Assembly (NCBI GenBank): GCA_009763385.1
Contig: CM019823.1
Span: 92,639,104-92,703,103, forward strand
Direction of reading: 5' to 3'
Source of the DNA: Coix lacryma-jobi var. lacryma-jobi
Lineage: Eukaryota; Streptophyta; Magnoliopsida; Poales; Poaceae
Length of the DNA: 64,000 nt
This document shows, one piece after another, positions 1-10,836 of this stretch. The translations under genes were made by a program, and so were the position numbers. The notes beneath the pieces were generated by a model that had not been told where the DNA came from, ran no database searches, and was given only the letters and a program-made list of their open reading frames with translations. The stretch's first letter is position 1. Each line of letters starts with the position of its first letter.

Positions 1-2
1 AG

Positions 3-1875
3 TTGGCTTTGTTAGCCAAACGGATCTCATGGTTTCACAACAACCACATGAACCGTCGCCGCGGAGGAGGACGAGTTGGCTGTTTCGAGTGTGGCGACTC
101 CAACCATTTCATCGCCAACTGTCCTAAGAAGAACAAGCAAGTCTTCGGCAAGGGCGATCACGACCACAAGTACGACTCCGTTAAGCGTAAGGATAAGTAC
201 GTCCGTGCAAAGCACAAGCGGAAGGGCGGCTTCAACAAGGAGTACATCAAGGAGAAGTACTTGGAGAAAGCCCAGGCCGAGTAGCGTGCTTTCTTCGCCA
301 CGCTCAGCGACGTCGATGAGTCGGACGACGACTCCACTGCTTCAAGCGATGATGAGTCTGAGAAGAAGAAGATCGAGGACAAGCTGAACGACCTCTGTTT
401 CTTCACCGACAACAAGGGCTTTTGCACCATGGCCCTTGGCGATGAGGTCAACAGCGAGCTGGAGGAGATCCCTCAGAATGATGACGACTCCTCCTCCTCC
501 CAGGTATCCCAGACTCCTGATGAACTCTCTGCTGAGGTCGAGAAACTTACTGCTGCTCTTCTTAGTCAAGACAAGTTGTTAAGGCTTGCTGCTAGAGAGA
601 GGAAGGAGTTTAGGCAGAAGTGGGAGGATGCGGTGTGGAGCTTGAGTCTGTCAAGTCCACTGTTGTAGTCACTGAGGAGAATGAGTGTGAGATGTGCTCC
701 AAGCACATGACTGACCTACTCACTTTGAGGGGAAGTATGTTGCTTTGGTTGGAGAGGTGGATGAGCTTAGGGCTAGACCCATTTTGCTTGGTGCATGCAA
801 GTCTTGTGCAGGCTTGCAATCTGAGTTTGGCAGAGAAGGATGCCAGGATTGAGTCTCTTGAGAAGGCCAACTCAGGTAGCACTAGTGTGTCTAGGTGTGC
901 TTTGTGTGAGGGTTTGGAGATGGAGATGGCCAATGTGAAGCATGACAAGATGCAAACCGAGGAAGAAAACACATACCTTCGGACCATCTTGTCATGGGTG
1001 TCTAGTGGAGAGCCGCAGTTTGGCATGATGATTGCCCAATTCAAGCGTGCTGCTGGAGATCCATGTGTTGGCTTTGCTCAGGGTGTGGAGAGTGCCACTT
1101 CTTTTGGGAAGATTGGTGAGTCTAGTGGTCTTAAGCCGAGTGAGAAGCCCAACTCCACCACTACTCCCAAACTAACCAAGATTCCACTCAAAGAGCCTCT
1201 CAAGCCTAACACCAAAGATGGAGTGTTTGTGGAACCTCCAAAAGATCCACCCAAGAAAAAAACATGGGCTCCAAAACCAAACTACTTGAGGAACAAGCTT
1301 GACACCATGCCACCAATCCAAGAGGAGCTCATGCCACAAAAGAACCAAGTGATCCACACCCAATATCGTGAGTACCAACAACCCCCTATGAGAGCGTTGA
1401 GGTACCACTGTGAGCACTGTGGGAGAGATGAACACTTGAGGGACTTTTGCTTTCGGCGCAAAAGAGAGGAGCGCCGTGCAAAGGAGGTGAACAACACGGA
1501 CATGTACCATCCTTTCCATGATGTTCATGTACCAATTGTTCAAAGGAGGGTTGCTAGGCCTAGAGGTCCAATGCCTCAAGGTCCTAGGCCACAAGGAGGT
1601 TTTGCCCGGTGGGATCCTACTTTTGTAGGCTATGGACCCCATGGCGGTGGCTTTGTTGTTGAGCGTTACCCCCACCGCGTTCTGGCTATCGCGGTGAGCG
1701 CTCTTCTCCTAGCGGACCATGTTTTCCTTTGCGTGGTGATCACTTTCCCCGTAGGAATGCTAGGAATGGTTTTTATACTGACGGTTCTTTTGAGCAGCCG
1801 TGACAACACTGGTACTCTTCCCATTTTACTCACCCCAGTGTTGGACCGTATGCTCACCCTATGTCTTTTTATTAA
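3..1875 (+). pseudogene. gag: Element A gag, C-terminal part, degenerate
   Basis: Gag forms the virus-like particle and binds genomic RNA. The visible part starts just before the first CCHC knuckle (C-x2-C-x4-H-x4-C, near 81-122), continues through an acidic and Lys-rich stretch and a coiled coil with CxxC pairs, and reaches a second CCHC knuckle near 1410-1455. It ends with the family's terminal PMSFY motif and a TAA at 1873-1875. A TAG at 282-284 replaces the Gln codon found in the other copies. Small indels near 640, 735 and 830 shift the frame and later restore it. The capsid-like UBN2 domain is outside the window. This is a pseudogene, and the gag assignment is secure from the parallel copies at 20229, 30115 and 43152. 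Confidence 0.85.
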
Positions 1876-1887
1876 TGTAGGTATGTT

Positions 1888-3368
1888 GATTGGAGAACGT
1901 TTGGTTGGTGGATTCCGGATGCTCAAGGCATATGACCGGAAACTCCAAGTGCTATCTCGTGGTTCTATGCGAGTTAATGAGCATTTTGTGTTGCGTGATG
2001 TCGCTCTTGTTTTGAACTTGCATTTTAACCTTCTTTCTGTTTCTCAACTGTTTGAGGATGACTATGAGATTCGTTTTAAGCCGAATCTCAGTCGTATTTT
2101 GGATCCTTAGGGCAATCTTGTATGTTTCATTTCGCCCTTTGGGAAAGTCTTTCGTGCAAATTTCTCAGAGTCTTTTGGCATTTCTCGTTGTCTTTTGGCT
2201 GGATCCTTCTCTTATCTTTGGAAGTGGCATAGGAGACTTGGTCACTTGAGCTTCGACTTGTTTGCAAGGCTTAGTTCACTTGGCTTAATCCGAGGATTGC
2301 CCAAGTTACACATGAAGAAGGATCTTGTTTGCCATTCTTGTAGACATGGGAAAATGGTTGCTGCTCCCCACCATCCTGTGAATCAAGTTATGACCAAGCG
2401 CCCTGGAGAGCTTTTGCATATGGACCTTGTAGGTCCGGCTCGAGTGAGCTCGGTTGGTGGGAAGTGGTATGTGCTTGTTGTTGTTGACGACTTCTCGAGA
2501 TATTCATGGGTTTTCTTTCTAGCTGAGAAAACTGAGACTTTCTCTTTTACTCACAATCTGATTTTGCGACTTCAGAACGAGTTCCCTAAGAACTCGATGA
2601 GAGCTATTCGTAGCGATAATGGTACTGAGTTTAAGAACCCGAACTTTGAAAAGTTTTGTGACTCTTTGGGTTTAGAGCATCAGTTTTCTTCCCCTACACA
2701 CTGCCACAAAATAGTTTCATAGAGAGGAAAAATTGGACCCTTGTTGAGATGGCTATGACGATTGTCGATGAGCATAGGACTCCTAGGCGGCATTGGGCCG
2801 AGGCTATAAACACTGCATGCTATATTTCCAATCACATTTTTCTCTGTGCTTTTTTGAAGAAGACCTCTTATGAGTTGTGATTTGGGAAGGAACCCAAAGT
2901 GAGTTATTTTAGAGTTTTTGGTTGCCACTGTTTTATACTCAAGAAAGGCAACTTGGACAAGTTTGAGTCTCGCTCTTCTAACAGTGTATTTTTGGGTTAT
3001 GGTAATCATACTCGTGCATATCGTGTACTTAATCTTGATACTAACCGAGTCATGGAGACATCCGATGTCACTTTCGACAAGACCATGCATTGTCCTTCTT
3101 CTAGATTTAAGCATGCAGGTGATCACGAGGTTGGCGAACCTCTTTTAGATGATGAGGAAGAGGGTGCTAAAGGGATTGATGATCCAACACAACCTCCACC
3201 TGCTGTGCCGATTGGGTCGACTTCGACCACGACTGCTCGCGGCCCCGACCCATCTTCTTCCACAATATGGGGCCATCTGATCCACTACCTCGGGCTGTAC
3301 CACTTGTACATGAGGAGGCACCAGCTACTGTTGAGGGGGAGGTCACTTCAGCAAGGGAGGCACCATGA
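1888..3368 (+). pseudogene. pol: Element A protease-integrase region, degenerate
   Basis: This region cleaves the polyprotein (protease) and inserts cDNA (integrase). The copia protease motif VDSGCSRHMTG begins near 1903, but about 75 bp after it are missing compared with copies D, E and F, so the protease is internally deleted. A TAG at 2108-2110 follows. The GAG-pre-integrase zinc motif (HRRLGH ... CHSC) lies at about 2225-2345. The integrase core has its first Asp in MDLVGP (about 2420) and its second in SDNGTEF (about 2615). A frameshift near 2695 breaks the reading before the third catalytic residue. The acidic, Pro-rich linker runs to a TGA at 3366-3368 that is shared with D, E and F. 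Confidence 0.85.
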
Positions 3369-3398
3369 CACATTCAGCGTCAACACCCTCCTCAACAG

Positions 3399-5011
3399 AT
3401 GATCGGCAACATCCACGAACGCGTCACACGGTCAAGGTCACAACAAATCTCTCACTTTGCTCATTCTGCATTTGTTGCTGATTTTGAACCCCGAGATGTT
3501 AGACACGCTTTGTCTGATCCAGATTGGGTCAATGCCATGCATGAGGAGTTAGAAAATTTTGAGAGAAATCGGGTTTGGGTTCTATTTCCACCTCCTCCTG
3601 AGTGTCACCCTATTGGGACAAAATGAGTTTTAAAAATAAACAAGGAGAGGATGGCCACATTGTGAGAAACAAGGCCAGACTTGTAGCCCAGGGGTATAGT
3701 CAGAAAGAGGGGATAGATTATGAGGAGACTTTTGCTCCTGTAGCTCGTTTGGAGGCAATTAGGATCCTCTTGGCTTTTGCTGCATCCAAAGGGTTTAAAC
3801 TTTTTCAAATGGATGTCAAGAGTGCCTTCCTAAACGACTACATAGAAGAAGAGGTGTATGTGAGACAACCCCCCGGTTTCGAAAATCCCAAGTTTCCAAA
3901 CCATGTTTTTAAACTTCACAAAGCTTTGTATGGTTTGAAACAAGCTCCTAGAGCTTGGTATGATCGGTTGAAAACTTTTTTGCTTGCTAAGGGTTTTAAA
4001 ATCGGATGTGTGGATAAAACTCTTTTTCTTCTCAAGCAAAGCAATGACACTCTTTTGGTTCAGATTTATGTGGATGATATCATTTTCGGTGGTTCTTCTC
4101 ATGCTTTGGTTGCCAAGTTTGCATACACAATCAGCAGGGAATTTGAGATGAGCATGATGGGCGAGTTGACATTCTTTCTCGAGTTGCAAATCAAGCAATC
4201 CCGAGAAGGGACGTTTGTGCACCAGGGCAAGTACACCAAGGACATAGTGAAGAAGTTTGATATGGGTGAGGCCAAGCCTCTTCCAACACCCATGTCGACC
4301 ACGACGGCCCTGGATGCGGATGAGGAGGGAGAAGCCGTGGACCAGAAGGAGTACCGGAGTATGATCAGGTCGCTGCTGTACCTGACGGCGCCACGCCCGG
4401 AGATTCAATTCATGGTGTGTCTTTGCGCACGATTTGAGTCATCGCCGCGCACCTCTCACTGTTAGGCGGTCAAACGCATTATGAGGTACCTTCGTTTCAC
4501 TCCTGAGTTTGGGCTTTGGTACTCTGCTTCTTCTACCCTCTCTCTTTGCGGTTACTCTGACGCTGATTTTGCTGGTTGCCGACTTGATCGCAAGTCCACT
4601 TCTGGGACTTGTCAGTTTTTGGGTTCTTCTCTCATATCTTGGTCTTCTCGCAAGCAGTCTAGTGTCGCCCAGTCTACCATAGAGGCTGTGTATGTTGCTG
4701 CGGCTAGCTGCTGTTCTCAGTTGTTGTGGATGATGGCCACTTTGCGTGATTTTGGTCTAAGCTTTTCACGAGTTCCTTTGCTTTGTGATAGCACGAGTGC
4801 GATTAGCGTTGCTAAGAACTCCGTGCTTCATTCTGAGGCCAAACACAATGATGTGCGCATTCATTTCTTGCAAGACCACTATGAGAAGGGTGATATCGAC
4901 CTTCGACATGTCGATACTCATCATTAGTTGGCAGATATTTTTACAAAGCCTTTGGACCAATCAACCTTTGCTAGGTTGAGAGGTGAGCTTGGTGTGTGTT
5001 TCCCCTTTTAG
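3399..5011 (+). pseudogene. pol: Element A reverse transcriptase-RNase H, four stops
   Basis: This is a copia-type RVT_2 reverse transcriptase followed by Ty1-type RNase H, which make cDNA from the genomic RNA. The first ORF starts at MIG and carries the WVNAMHEELENFERN motif. A TGG to TGA change at about 3624 follows. The body retains the catalytic YVDD motif at about 4067-4078. A TAG interrupts the HRQAV position at 4463-4465. RNase H keeps SDADFAG and LLCDSTSA, and a further TAG at 4925-4927 replaces Gln in the HHQLADIF motif. The terminal GVCFPF motif ends at the normal TAG, 5009-5011. Two of these stops are CAG to TAG. Confidence 0.9.
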
Positions 5012-6094
5012 TTGGGGAAACATTTTGGTTATTGTATCATATACTAACTCCTTTTGTTTTGGGTTTTTAGTATATTTTTATTTTGGTTTGATCTTGTTTA
5101 GCCTTTGCATTTCATCATGTTTGCATCTTTACTTTTTGGAGCTTCATGTCTATAATCTTTAGAATGAATCTATGCTATGATTAGTGTATGCTCCGATGAT
5201 ATATGATGATACTTGTAGCTTAGGCTCTTCTTGATCACTGATACATGTTGTGAGCTGAGCTATTTTTTCCGGAACTGTGAATATGCTTAATCAAACATAA
5301 ACTTTGAAACTTATTCACCATTGAGATTGGCAACTAGCATGTGTAGAATGTGTTGAAGTTACTTGTGCTATTCCTATATGCTAGGTTGCTATGTTTCTAG
5401 TTCTAAGTCTTTCACTTGCTTGGTATGTTCATATTCTGTTAAAATTGAACCAAGTCTAAGTGAATTGAAAAGATCGAGATGGGATTGCTTGATAGCACAT
5501 CACGGTATCGAGTCTGTTTCTCATTGTGCATTGAGTTAAACTTGAGCCGTGTAGTATGAGACAGAAACTGTTGCTTCAAGCTTCTGATTGCTTATGCATA
5601 GGCTTAGCTCGGTTGAAAAATTAGGAAATGTCAAGTTTTCAACCTCTCGCAATCACATGCTGAAAACTTCAACTTGTGTATCATCACCGCTGCAACTCCG
5701 ATAAAATTTGAAAACACAAGTCTATGTTTCTTTCTATAGCATGATCATTGAACTTTGCTAGGGGTAGTTCACATTGTATACATGGTTAGCATTTGTTTGA
5801 CTTCCTGTCTATACATGTTTGGTGCTATTTTGATGGTGAAATCCTTTCTAAATGGCTTAAAACTGCTCACTATGCTCATATGTTCATATTTTGTATTATG
5901 TGATCAGTTTGAGCCTTTCCTGCCATTTATACTTGTTGTGGAGTAGTCAGATCAGCACTCTTTGGAGCATCTATTCATTCTATTGACTATATACTTGAAG
6001 CTGCTAACATGCATTTATGACTCATATGCACTTGCTTGATTCCGTTTGAGATGGGGAAGAATTTCTCAAGAGGGTGCTTTAGATGTGCATTATC

Positions 6095-6160
6095 AACTAA
6101 GGGGGGGGGGGGAATTTGATAAATCATGATTTAGTGATGTGCATTATCTAAGGGGGGAGT
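6095..6160 (+). promoter_or_regulatory. Polypurine tract cluster, element A
   Basis: There are two G-rich tracts. One has twelve consecutive G at 6101-6112 after CTAA, and the other is AAGGGGGGAG at 6151-6160. Multiple polypurine tracts before the 3' LTR are a known Sirevirus trait and are candidate plus-strand primers. Confidence 0.7.
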
Positions 6161-6201
6161 TTGCTCTAGCTTGAGTTTTCCAATTGGTCTGGAGCGTTTG
6201 T

Positions 6202-6467
6202 AGCTAGTTGTGTTGAGCCTTTGCCTCTATCTGGAGGAACTAGCTGTTTGATTCAGTTGAGTGTTTTTCATTTGGTTTGGAGTGGTCTGGAGCTAGTTGT
6301 GTTGAGCCCTTTGCCTCTTTCTGGAGGGACTAGCTGGTTTACTCAGTTTTGGCTTCTTTGCTCCAAACTTCTCGCTAGCGGTGTTGAGCCTATTCTGCCT
6401 CTTCTTAAGGGCTAGCTTTGCTTTGCTTGGTTGCGTCGAGCCGTTGCCCATGTCTTTGGGGACCAAG
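6202..6467 (+). repeat. GAGCC hairpin array, element A (4 units)
   Basis: Units lie at 6202-6245, 6291-6335, 6374-6416 and 6426-6467. Outer stems are AGCTAGTT/AACTAGCT, AGCTAGT/ACTAGCT, GCTAGC/GCTAGC and CTTGGT/ACCAAG. Each encloses a constant TGTGTTGAGCC or TGCGTCGAGCC strand and an inner stem (CCTC/GAGG, or CCCA/TGGG in the last). A primer-site-like CAATTGGTCTGGAGC precedes the first unit. Confidence 0.8.
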
Positions 6468-6596
6468 TTGTCTTGCTCATTCCACTTGACCTTCGTTTAG
6501 CTTTTGATTTGCTTCTGGTCGTTTGGATGAGTTCGCTCTTTCTTCTTTCTCTCTTTCTACTCCATATGATTTGTGTTGGTAGTTGACAATGCACTC

Positions 6597-6610
6597 ATCA
6601 AGGAGGAGAT
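6597..6610 (+). promoter_or_regulatory. LTR-adjacent polypurine tract, element A
   Basis: ATCAAGGAGGAGAT lies directly before the LTR's TGCGG. It is the plus-strand primer position. The other copies have AAGGGGGAGAT here, so this one carries a G to A change. Confidence 0.75.
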
Positions 6611-6919
6611 TGCGGATACATGGGTGTATGCCGGATCTTGAGATGATGAGTAATTGTCAACTGGTTTGATGTGCATGTTCTTTGGCTTGTGTTGTGCAGG
6701 AGTCGAGCTCGGAGACAGTGATCAAAGGCAAGGTGAAGGTCAAGTAGAGACGTGTTGTGCCGATGGACCCGGAGCAGTGAAGGGCGGATGTGAAGCTTGG
6801 ACTAATGGACCGGTGGCCTGAGGATCAGCCATGGTGGCTGACAGTCTGGGACAGCGACAAGTCAAGACTTGCGGGTGGACGGGGTGCACAGGCGGTGCAT
6901 CCCTCTACGGCTTCGGTTT

Positions 6920-7137
6920 GGTGGTTGAGCCCCAGAAAAACCACCGGGTGGATGGTTTCCAGGTTTGGGCCTCAAAACCTGGGTGCTGGCCGGTTTCCGA
7001 GTTTGGGCCTCAAAACTCGGGCTGAGGACGGTTTCCAGGTTTGGGCCTGAAAACCTGGGTGATAGCGGGTTTCTGAGTTTGGGCCACAAAACTCAGCCGA
7101 TGGACGACAGGTTTCTCGGTTTTAGCCTCAAAACAGG
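6920..7137 (+). repeat. U3 GGGCC hairpin array, element A LTR
   Basis: A GGTGGTT/AACCACC hairpin (6920-6945) is followed by units starting at 6959, 6997, 7035 and 7073, exactly 38 bp apart, and a decayed unit near 7113. Stems are CCAGGTTT, CCGAGTTT, CCAGGTTT and CTGAGTTT, each with its exact complement. Loops are GGGCCTCA, GGGCCTGA or GGGCCACA. Confidence 0.88.
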
Positions 7138-7333
7138 GGGGAGGTCCAGGAAAAAGACAGACGGCGTGTGGCGGCACGTGGCGGCATCAGGTGAGGTCGC
7201 GTCGAGGTGAAGCTACCGGATGTGCGGGCGTGGCCATCGGATCAACTACACTCCGAGTTGGACAGGAATACCCTTAGGGTTAGCCTGCTCGCTCATTAGC
7301 AGTAAGGGTAGAAGGGGAATAATTGTATTAGGT

Positions 7334-7340
7334 TATATAA
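7334..7340 (+). promoter_or_regulatory. TATA box, element A LTR
   Basis: TATATAA lies about 200 bp downstream of the hairpin array and is the likely core promoter. The transcript start (the U3/R border) would be shortly after it. Confidence 0.6.
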
Positions 7341-7924
7341 GGAGAGGCCACCCCTCCCTCCAAACCCTCTCAGTCATTTTCTATTCACCTCTAGGGTTTC
7401 CTGCTTCCTATTCTAGCTACTGCGATCCGCAGAGACGACTAATCATACCTCTGTGTATTTGGATTTTGCGGAAACGGGACCGGATTCCCGTTGTCTCCTC
7501 GTGGGGTCAATTTTCGGCGGGCAATTGAGATTATGATTCGCGTTCTTGAGTTGGTCTTTGCGTTTTGCTTTTTGTCTCAATTTTCCTATCGCTCGATCTC
7601 CCTCTATGTTGTGTTTTTTTCAAATCCATTTGAATCAACTTGTTATTTGATGTGAGGGGATCATTTCCACCGAAGGAATTCAACTCAAATATCATGAGCA
7701 AGTAGATCGGGTCGATTTGAGGTTCGTGGTGACTTTTTCGATCTTGCAACTTCCCCCTCAATTTCATGTAGTTTGAGTTGATTTGAGGGGATCATTTCTT
7801 AGGGATAGTCTTCCAACTACCTAGTAATCATCTTCTCCAAGTTTGGGATCGAGGGATTTTGGTTTGGAACGAATTTGGGGAGATTTGTGAGAGAGGCGAT
7901 CAAAATCACCCTCTCTGCACAGCC

Positions 7925-8186
7925 GCGGACAGTCCACCACGGGGGGCGTAGACAGTCCGGGCATCGGGACTCAGCCGAGCAGTGTCTGTTCGTCGTGGTG
8001 TACTGTGCCTCAGTTTGACCGGCGGACAGTCCGCAATTGTTGGTCGCGGACGGTCCGGGACCATCCAGGGAGGTTTCAGGAGCAGTGCTGTTTTGGGTTT
8101 TTGACCGACGGACAGTTTGCCACTGATTCGCGGACAGTCCGGCACAGGGTGGACAGTCTGGAACCGTACCCACGGATAGTCTGAGC
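7925..8186 (+). repeat. CGGACAGTCCG palindrome cluster, element A LTR
   Basis: Several copies of the short palindrome CGGACAGTCCG and variants occur downstream of the TATA box. CCGGAC-type LTR palindromes are a described Sirevirus feature. Confidence 0.75.
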
Positions 8187-8594
8187 CCCTGCTGAGTGTT
8201 GAGTTTTCGTACATTTGCTCTCCCGGCTTTTCCACTTTGTTTGCGGATTTCTCGTTTGCTCTTGGAGTTCACCAAGGAACCTCTCTATGTATCTTTGCTA
8301 CTTGTTAGCATAGGTATTTGGAGAAATCCCGATGTAGCTCTCTATCTACGTTTGGGAGTTGGTTTTAGGGCTTGAACTTGACTCGGTGTTTGCGAGTTTT
8401 GAGTTGCTCTTTGTGGTGGTGCCTCGCTGTGATCCTAGAGATCATCCACTCTCTTTTTTAGAGTCGTGGGCATCACCTTTGCGTTCGAAGCATTTGGGGT
8501 TGATTTGTGGGACAGAGGCCAGAGTTTCGAAAGAAATTTTTAGGCTCCCATTCACCCCCTCTAGTCGCCTTGCTTTAGCATTCTCGGTCCTTCA

Positions 8595-9992
8595 AAACTG
8601 TACTCGTCCCATGGGTGGATAGTGATCACCACCAAACTGAAAGGATGGTCCGCTATGGAACGGAAAACCTCCAAACTCACCTTCATGTCCCATCTGAGGA
8701 TAGCGATCACCACCAAGCTGAAACGGTGGTTCGCTATGGGACGGAGCAGCAAAGCCTCTTACACCCGGCTCACGATCGTATTGAGGACGACCGGAACCGC
8801 AACGGGCACGACCACCACCCCGTGGTCAAGCTGCCTGGGGTCTAGCTACCTGAGGGGTGCACCTCCAGGCCTAGCCCTCTGCCTTTGAACTCCCTGACCT
8901 TGCACACCATGGAGAGGGTGGTGCCCGGCTTGGTTGTTCATCTCCAACTCCCTCCTAGCATCTCTCTTCCTATGAAAGCAAAACTCAGCTAGGTGACCCT
9001 CGCGGTGGCAATACTCACACTCGAACCTCACCACTTTCTTGGGTTGTTGGTTCATGTTGTTGGGAGGGTTGTTCACTCTTGCCGGCTGCTTGCCTCTCGG
9101 AAGGGGATCACTAGAAATGCCAGGAAGGGTGTTAAGTGTGTTCCTAAGATGGTTAGGTTTGGGAACCCACACTTGCTTGCGAGGTGGAGCCTTGGGAGGT
9201 TCATCAAGGATGCCATCCTTAGTGATAGGCTTGGGAGGCTCAGGTGGGGTGATCTTGGTAAGCTTAGGGACAGCGGATGGTTTCTCACTCGAGTTCACTC
9301 TGCTAAACTCACCGATCTTGCCAAAGGTACTAGCGCCCTCCCCACCTGAAGCAAAGCCTACTCCCGGACCGCCAGTTCCCCTCTTGAACTGACTGATCAT
9401 CATGCCCAACTGCGGCTCACTTCATGACACCCAACTCTGGATGGACTGAAGGTATGAGTTTTCTTCCTCGGTTTGCATCCTGTCATGCCGACAGTTGGCA
9501 ATCTCAAGCTCCATCCCCTCACATCGCTCACATGGAGCAGAAATGGTGCTAACTGAGTTGGCCTTCAAGGCTTCAACGAACTTGGCACTAAATTTTGCCA
9601 ACTCAGTTCGCAAGCCTGGACAAGACTTGCACGCACCTAGCAAAGAAGGCCTCGCCTTCACTTCCTCTAGCTCCTTCTTTAGGGAGGGACATTCTTTACA
9701 ATCACCCACCAAGTCTAGCCTACTCTTCAGCTCATCATATACCTCAATCAAAGAGGCATACTTGGTTTGCAGGGTGGTAAAGTTTGTCATGTGCATTGTG
9801 CACTCATCACACTCCTCCTCATCAGTCACCTTCACCTCGGACCTAGCACTCTCAAGCTTCTTAAGCGCCTTGCCTAGCTTAGCCTTAAACTCATTGCCCT
9901 CTCTAGCGGCGTGCTGAAGCTGCTTGTCCTGAACGAGAACTATTTCGGTCAAAGAATCACGCTCACCGAAAAGACGCTCGTGAGAACATATA
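8595..9992 (-). mobile_element. Fragment B: older Sirevirus gag remnant
   Basis: This minus-strand fragment is bounded on the left by element A's LTR end and on the right by the beginning of element C's LTR. It contains only gag sequence, of a subfamily clearly different from A, D, E and F. The simplest reading is that B is the target into which both A and C inserted. No LTR or target duplication of B itself is visible, and the right edge is uncertain by tens of bases. Confidence 0.7.
8846..9988 (-). pseudogene. gag: Fragment B gag (coiled coil plus CCHC), one nonsense codon
   Basis: Read on the minus strand, the sequence begins in the coiled coil (SHERLFGERDSLTE near 9985). It carries CxxC pairs (CDEC, CKEC, CKSC, CERC) at roughly regular spacing and the conserved DRMQTEEENSYL motif, then the SEPQLGMMI motif. 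After a Pro/Lys-rich region comes an intact CCHC knuckle, CEYCHREGHLAEFC, near 8985-9027. A single TGA (about 9422) replaces the residue after SWVS, and otherwise about 1.1 kb reads through. Sequence left of 8846 is a degraded Gly/Arg-rich tail. The protein is Sirevirus gag without its UBN2 domain, and the copy is dead. Confidence 0.82.
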
Positions 9993-10597
9993 TGACGAAT
10001 GATTGACTTTGATGAGGAAAGTTTGAGGCTTTTCCCGGTTGAGTCATTATCTCGCTATGTGCTTAATGCTTATGACTAACCGGTGGCGTTGAGTTGTGGT
10101 GTTTCTATGTTGGTGTGCGTGTGCAACATGTGTCTCTTGGCTGTGTTGATGTGCAGGTGTTGAGCTCGGATACAGTGGTCAATGGTGAGGTGAAGGTCAA
10201 GTAGAGACATGTCATGCCGACAGACCGGGAGCGGTGAAGGATGGGCGTGCTGTGCGACGGACGTGCCATGCTGATGTACCCAGAGCGGTGAAGGGCGAAC
10301 GTGAGGCTTGGACCAACGGACTGAGAGGCCAGAGGACCAGCTGTGGTAGCTGGCACATGGCATCGGCGAGCGAGAGCACATGGGGATGTGCGGTGCATCG
10401 GCCGAGTCGGGACGAAGACGATGGCGTCGTGGCACTTGGCGGGAGGTCGGACACGGGCTTGCGTGCGGCGCTAGTGCCGTCGGCCGAGTCAAGAAGGAAG
10501 GCGAAGGTGTTGTGCCCGGCATGGAGGCTGGACATGCATCGGCATCGGTGCTGGTGGTCGGGGTGTGCGAACCACATCCCGTCTACGGCGCGGGTTC

Positions 10598-10836
10598 GGT
10601 AGTTGAGCCTCAAAAAGCTACCATCGATGGTTTCTGAGTTTGGGCCTCAAAACTCGGGTGGCCGATTTCCGAGTTTGGGCCTCAAAACTCGGGATGGACG
10701 GTTTCCAGGTTTGGGCCTCAAAACCTGGGCTCGCGGGTTTCCGAGTTTGGGCCTCAAAACTCTGGGTGGACGGTTTCCAGGTTTGGGCCTCAAAACCTGG
10801 GCTGGCAGGTTTCCCGGTTTAGGCCTCAAAACCGGG
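10598..10836 (+). repeat. U3 GGGCC hairpin array, element C LTR
   Basis: The opening hairpin is GGTAG/CTACC rather than GGTGG/CCACC, a paired change. Units then start at 10634, 10669, 10705, 10741, 10777 and 10813, a 35-36 bp period, with stems of the CTGAG, CCGAG, CCAGG, CCGAG, CCAGG and CCCGG types around GGGCCTCA (AGGCCTCA in the last). Confidence 0.88.

Larger units (their letters stand above)
5012..6610 (+). other. Element A 3' non-coding tail
   Basis: This is a 1.6 kb AT-rich stretch with no credible gene. It is homologous to the tails of D, E, F and C. It contains a polypurine cluster (about 6095-6160), four covarying hairpins (6202-6467) and the LTR-adjacent purine tract. Sireviruses of some species carry an env-like ORF here. 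I see none. Confidence 0.8.
1..8594 (+). mobile_element. Element A: Sirevirus (Ty1/copia), 5' part outside the window
   Basis: The order is gag (zinc knuckle onward), protease, integrase, RT, RNase H, a 1.6 kb non-coding tail and a 3' LTR. That order and the long purine-rich tail place it in the Sirevirus lineage of Ty1/copia. The 5' LTR and the capsid part of gag lie left of the window, so its target duplication cannot be checked. All genes carry stops or indels, so this copy is not autonomous. It ends at the CCTTCA LTR terminus, directly against fragment B. Confidence 0.93.
6611..8594 (+). repeat. 3' LTR of element A
   Basis: It opens TGCGGATACATGG and closes GGTCCTTCA (1984 bp). U3 carries the GGGCC hairpin array. 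A TATA box lies at 7334-7340. The downstream part has CGGACAGTCCG palindromes like those of F and the solo LTR H, so these three belong to one LTR subfamily. Confidence 0.92.

Noticed and set aside
5755..5946. An env-like gene in the Sirevirus tails
   Set aside because: The short hydrophobic ORF is not conserved in the homologous tails of D, E and F. T-rich sequence gives such ORFs by chance.
7925..8186. CRISPR-like array from regularly repeated CGGACAGTCCG
   Set aside because: The repeats are 11-13 bp with irregular spacing, in a plant LTR, and match a known Sirevirus palindrome type.
8359..8622. Host exon near the A LTR end
   Set aside because: The ORF lies wholly in the U5-like part of the LTR and recurs in other LTR copies with stops.
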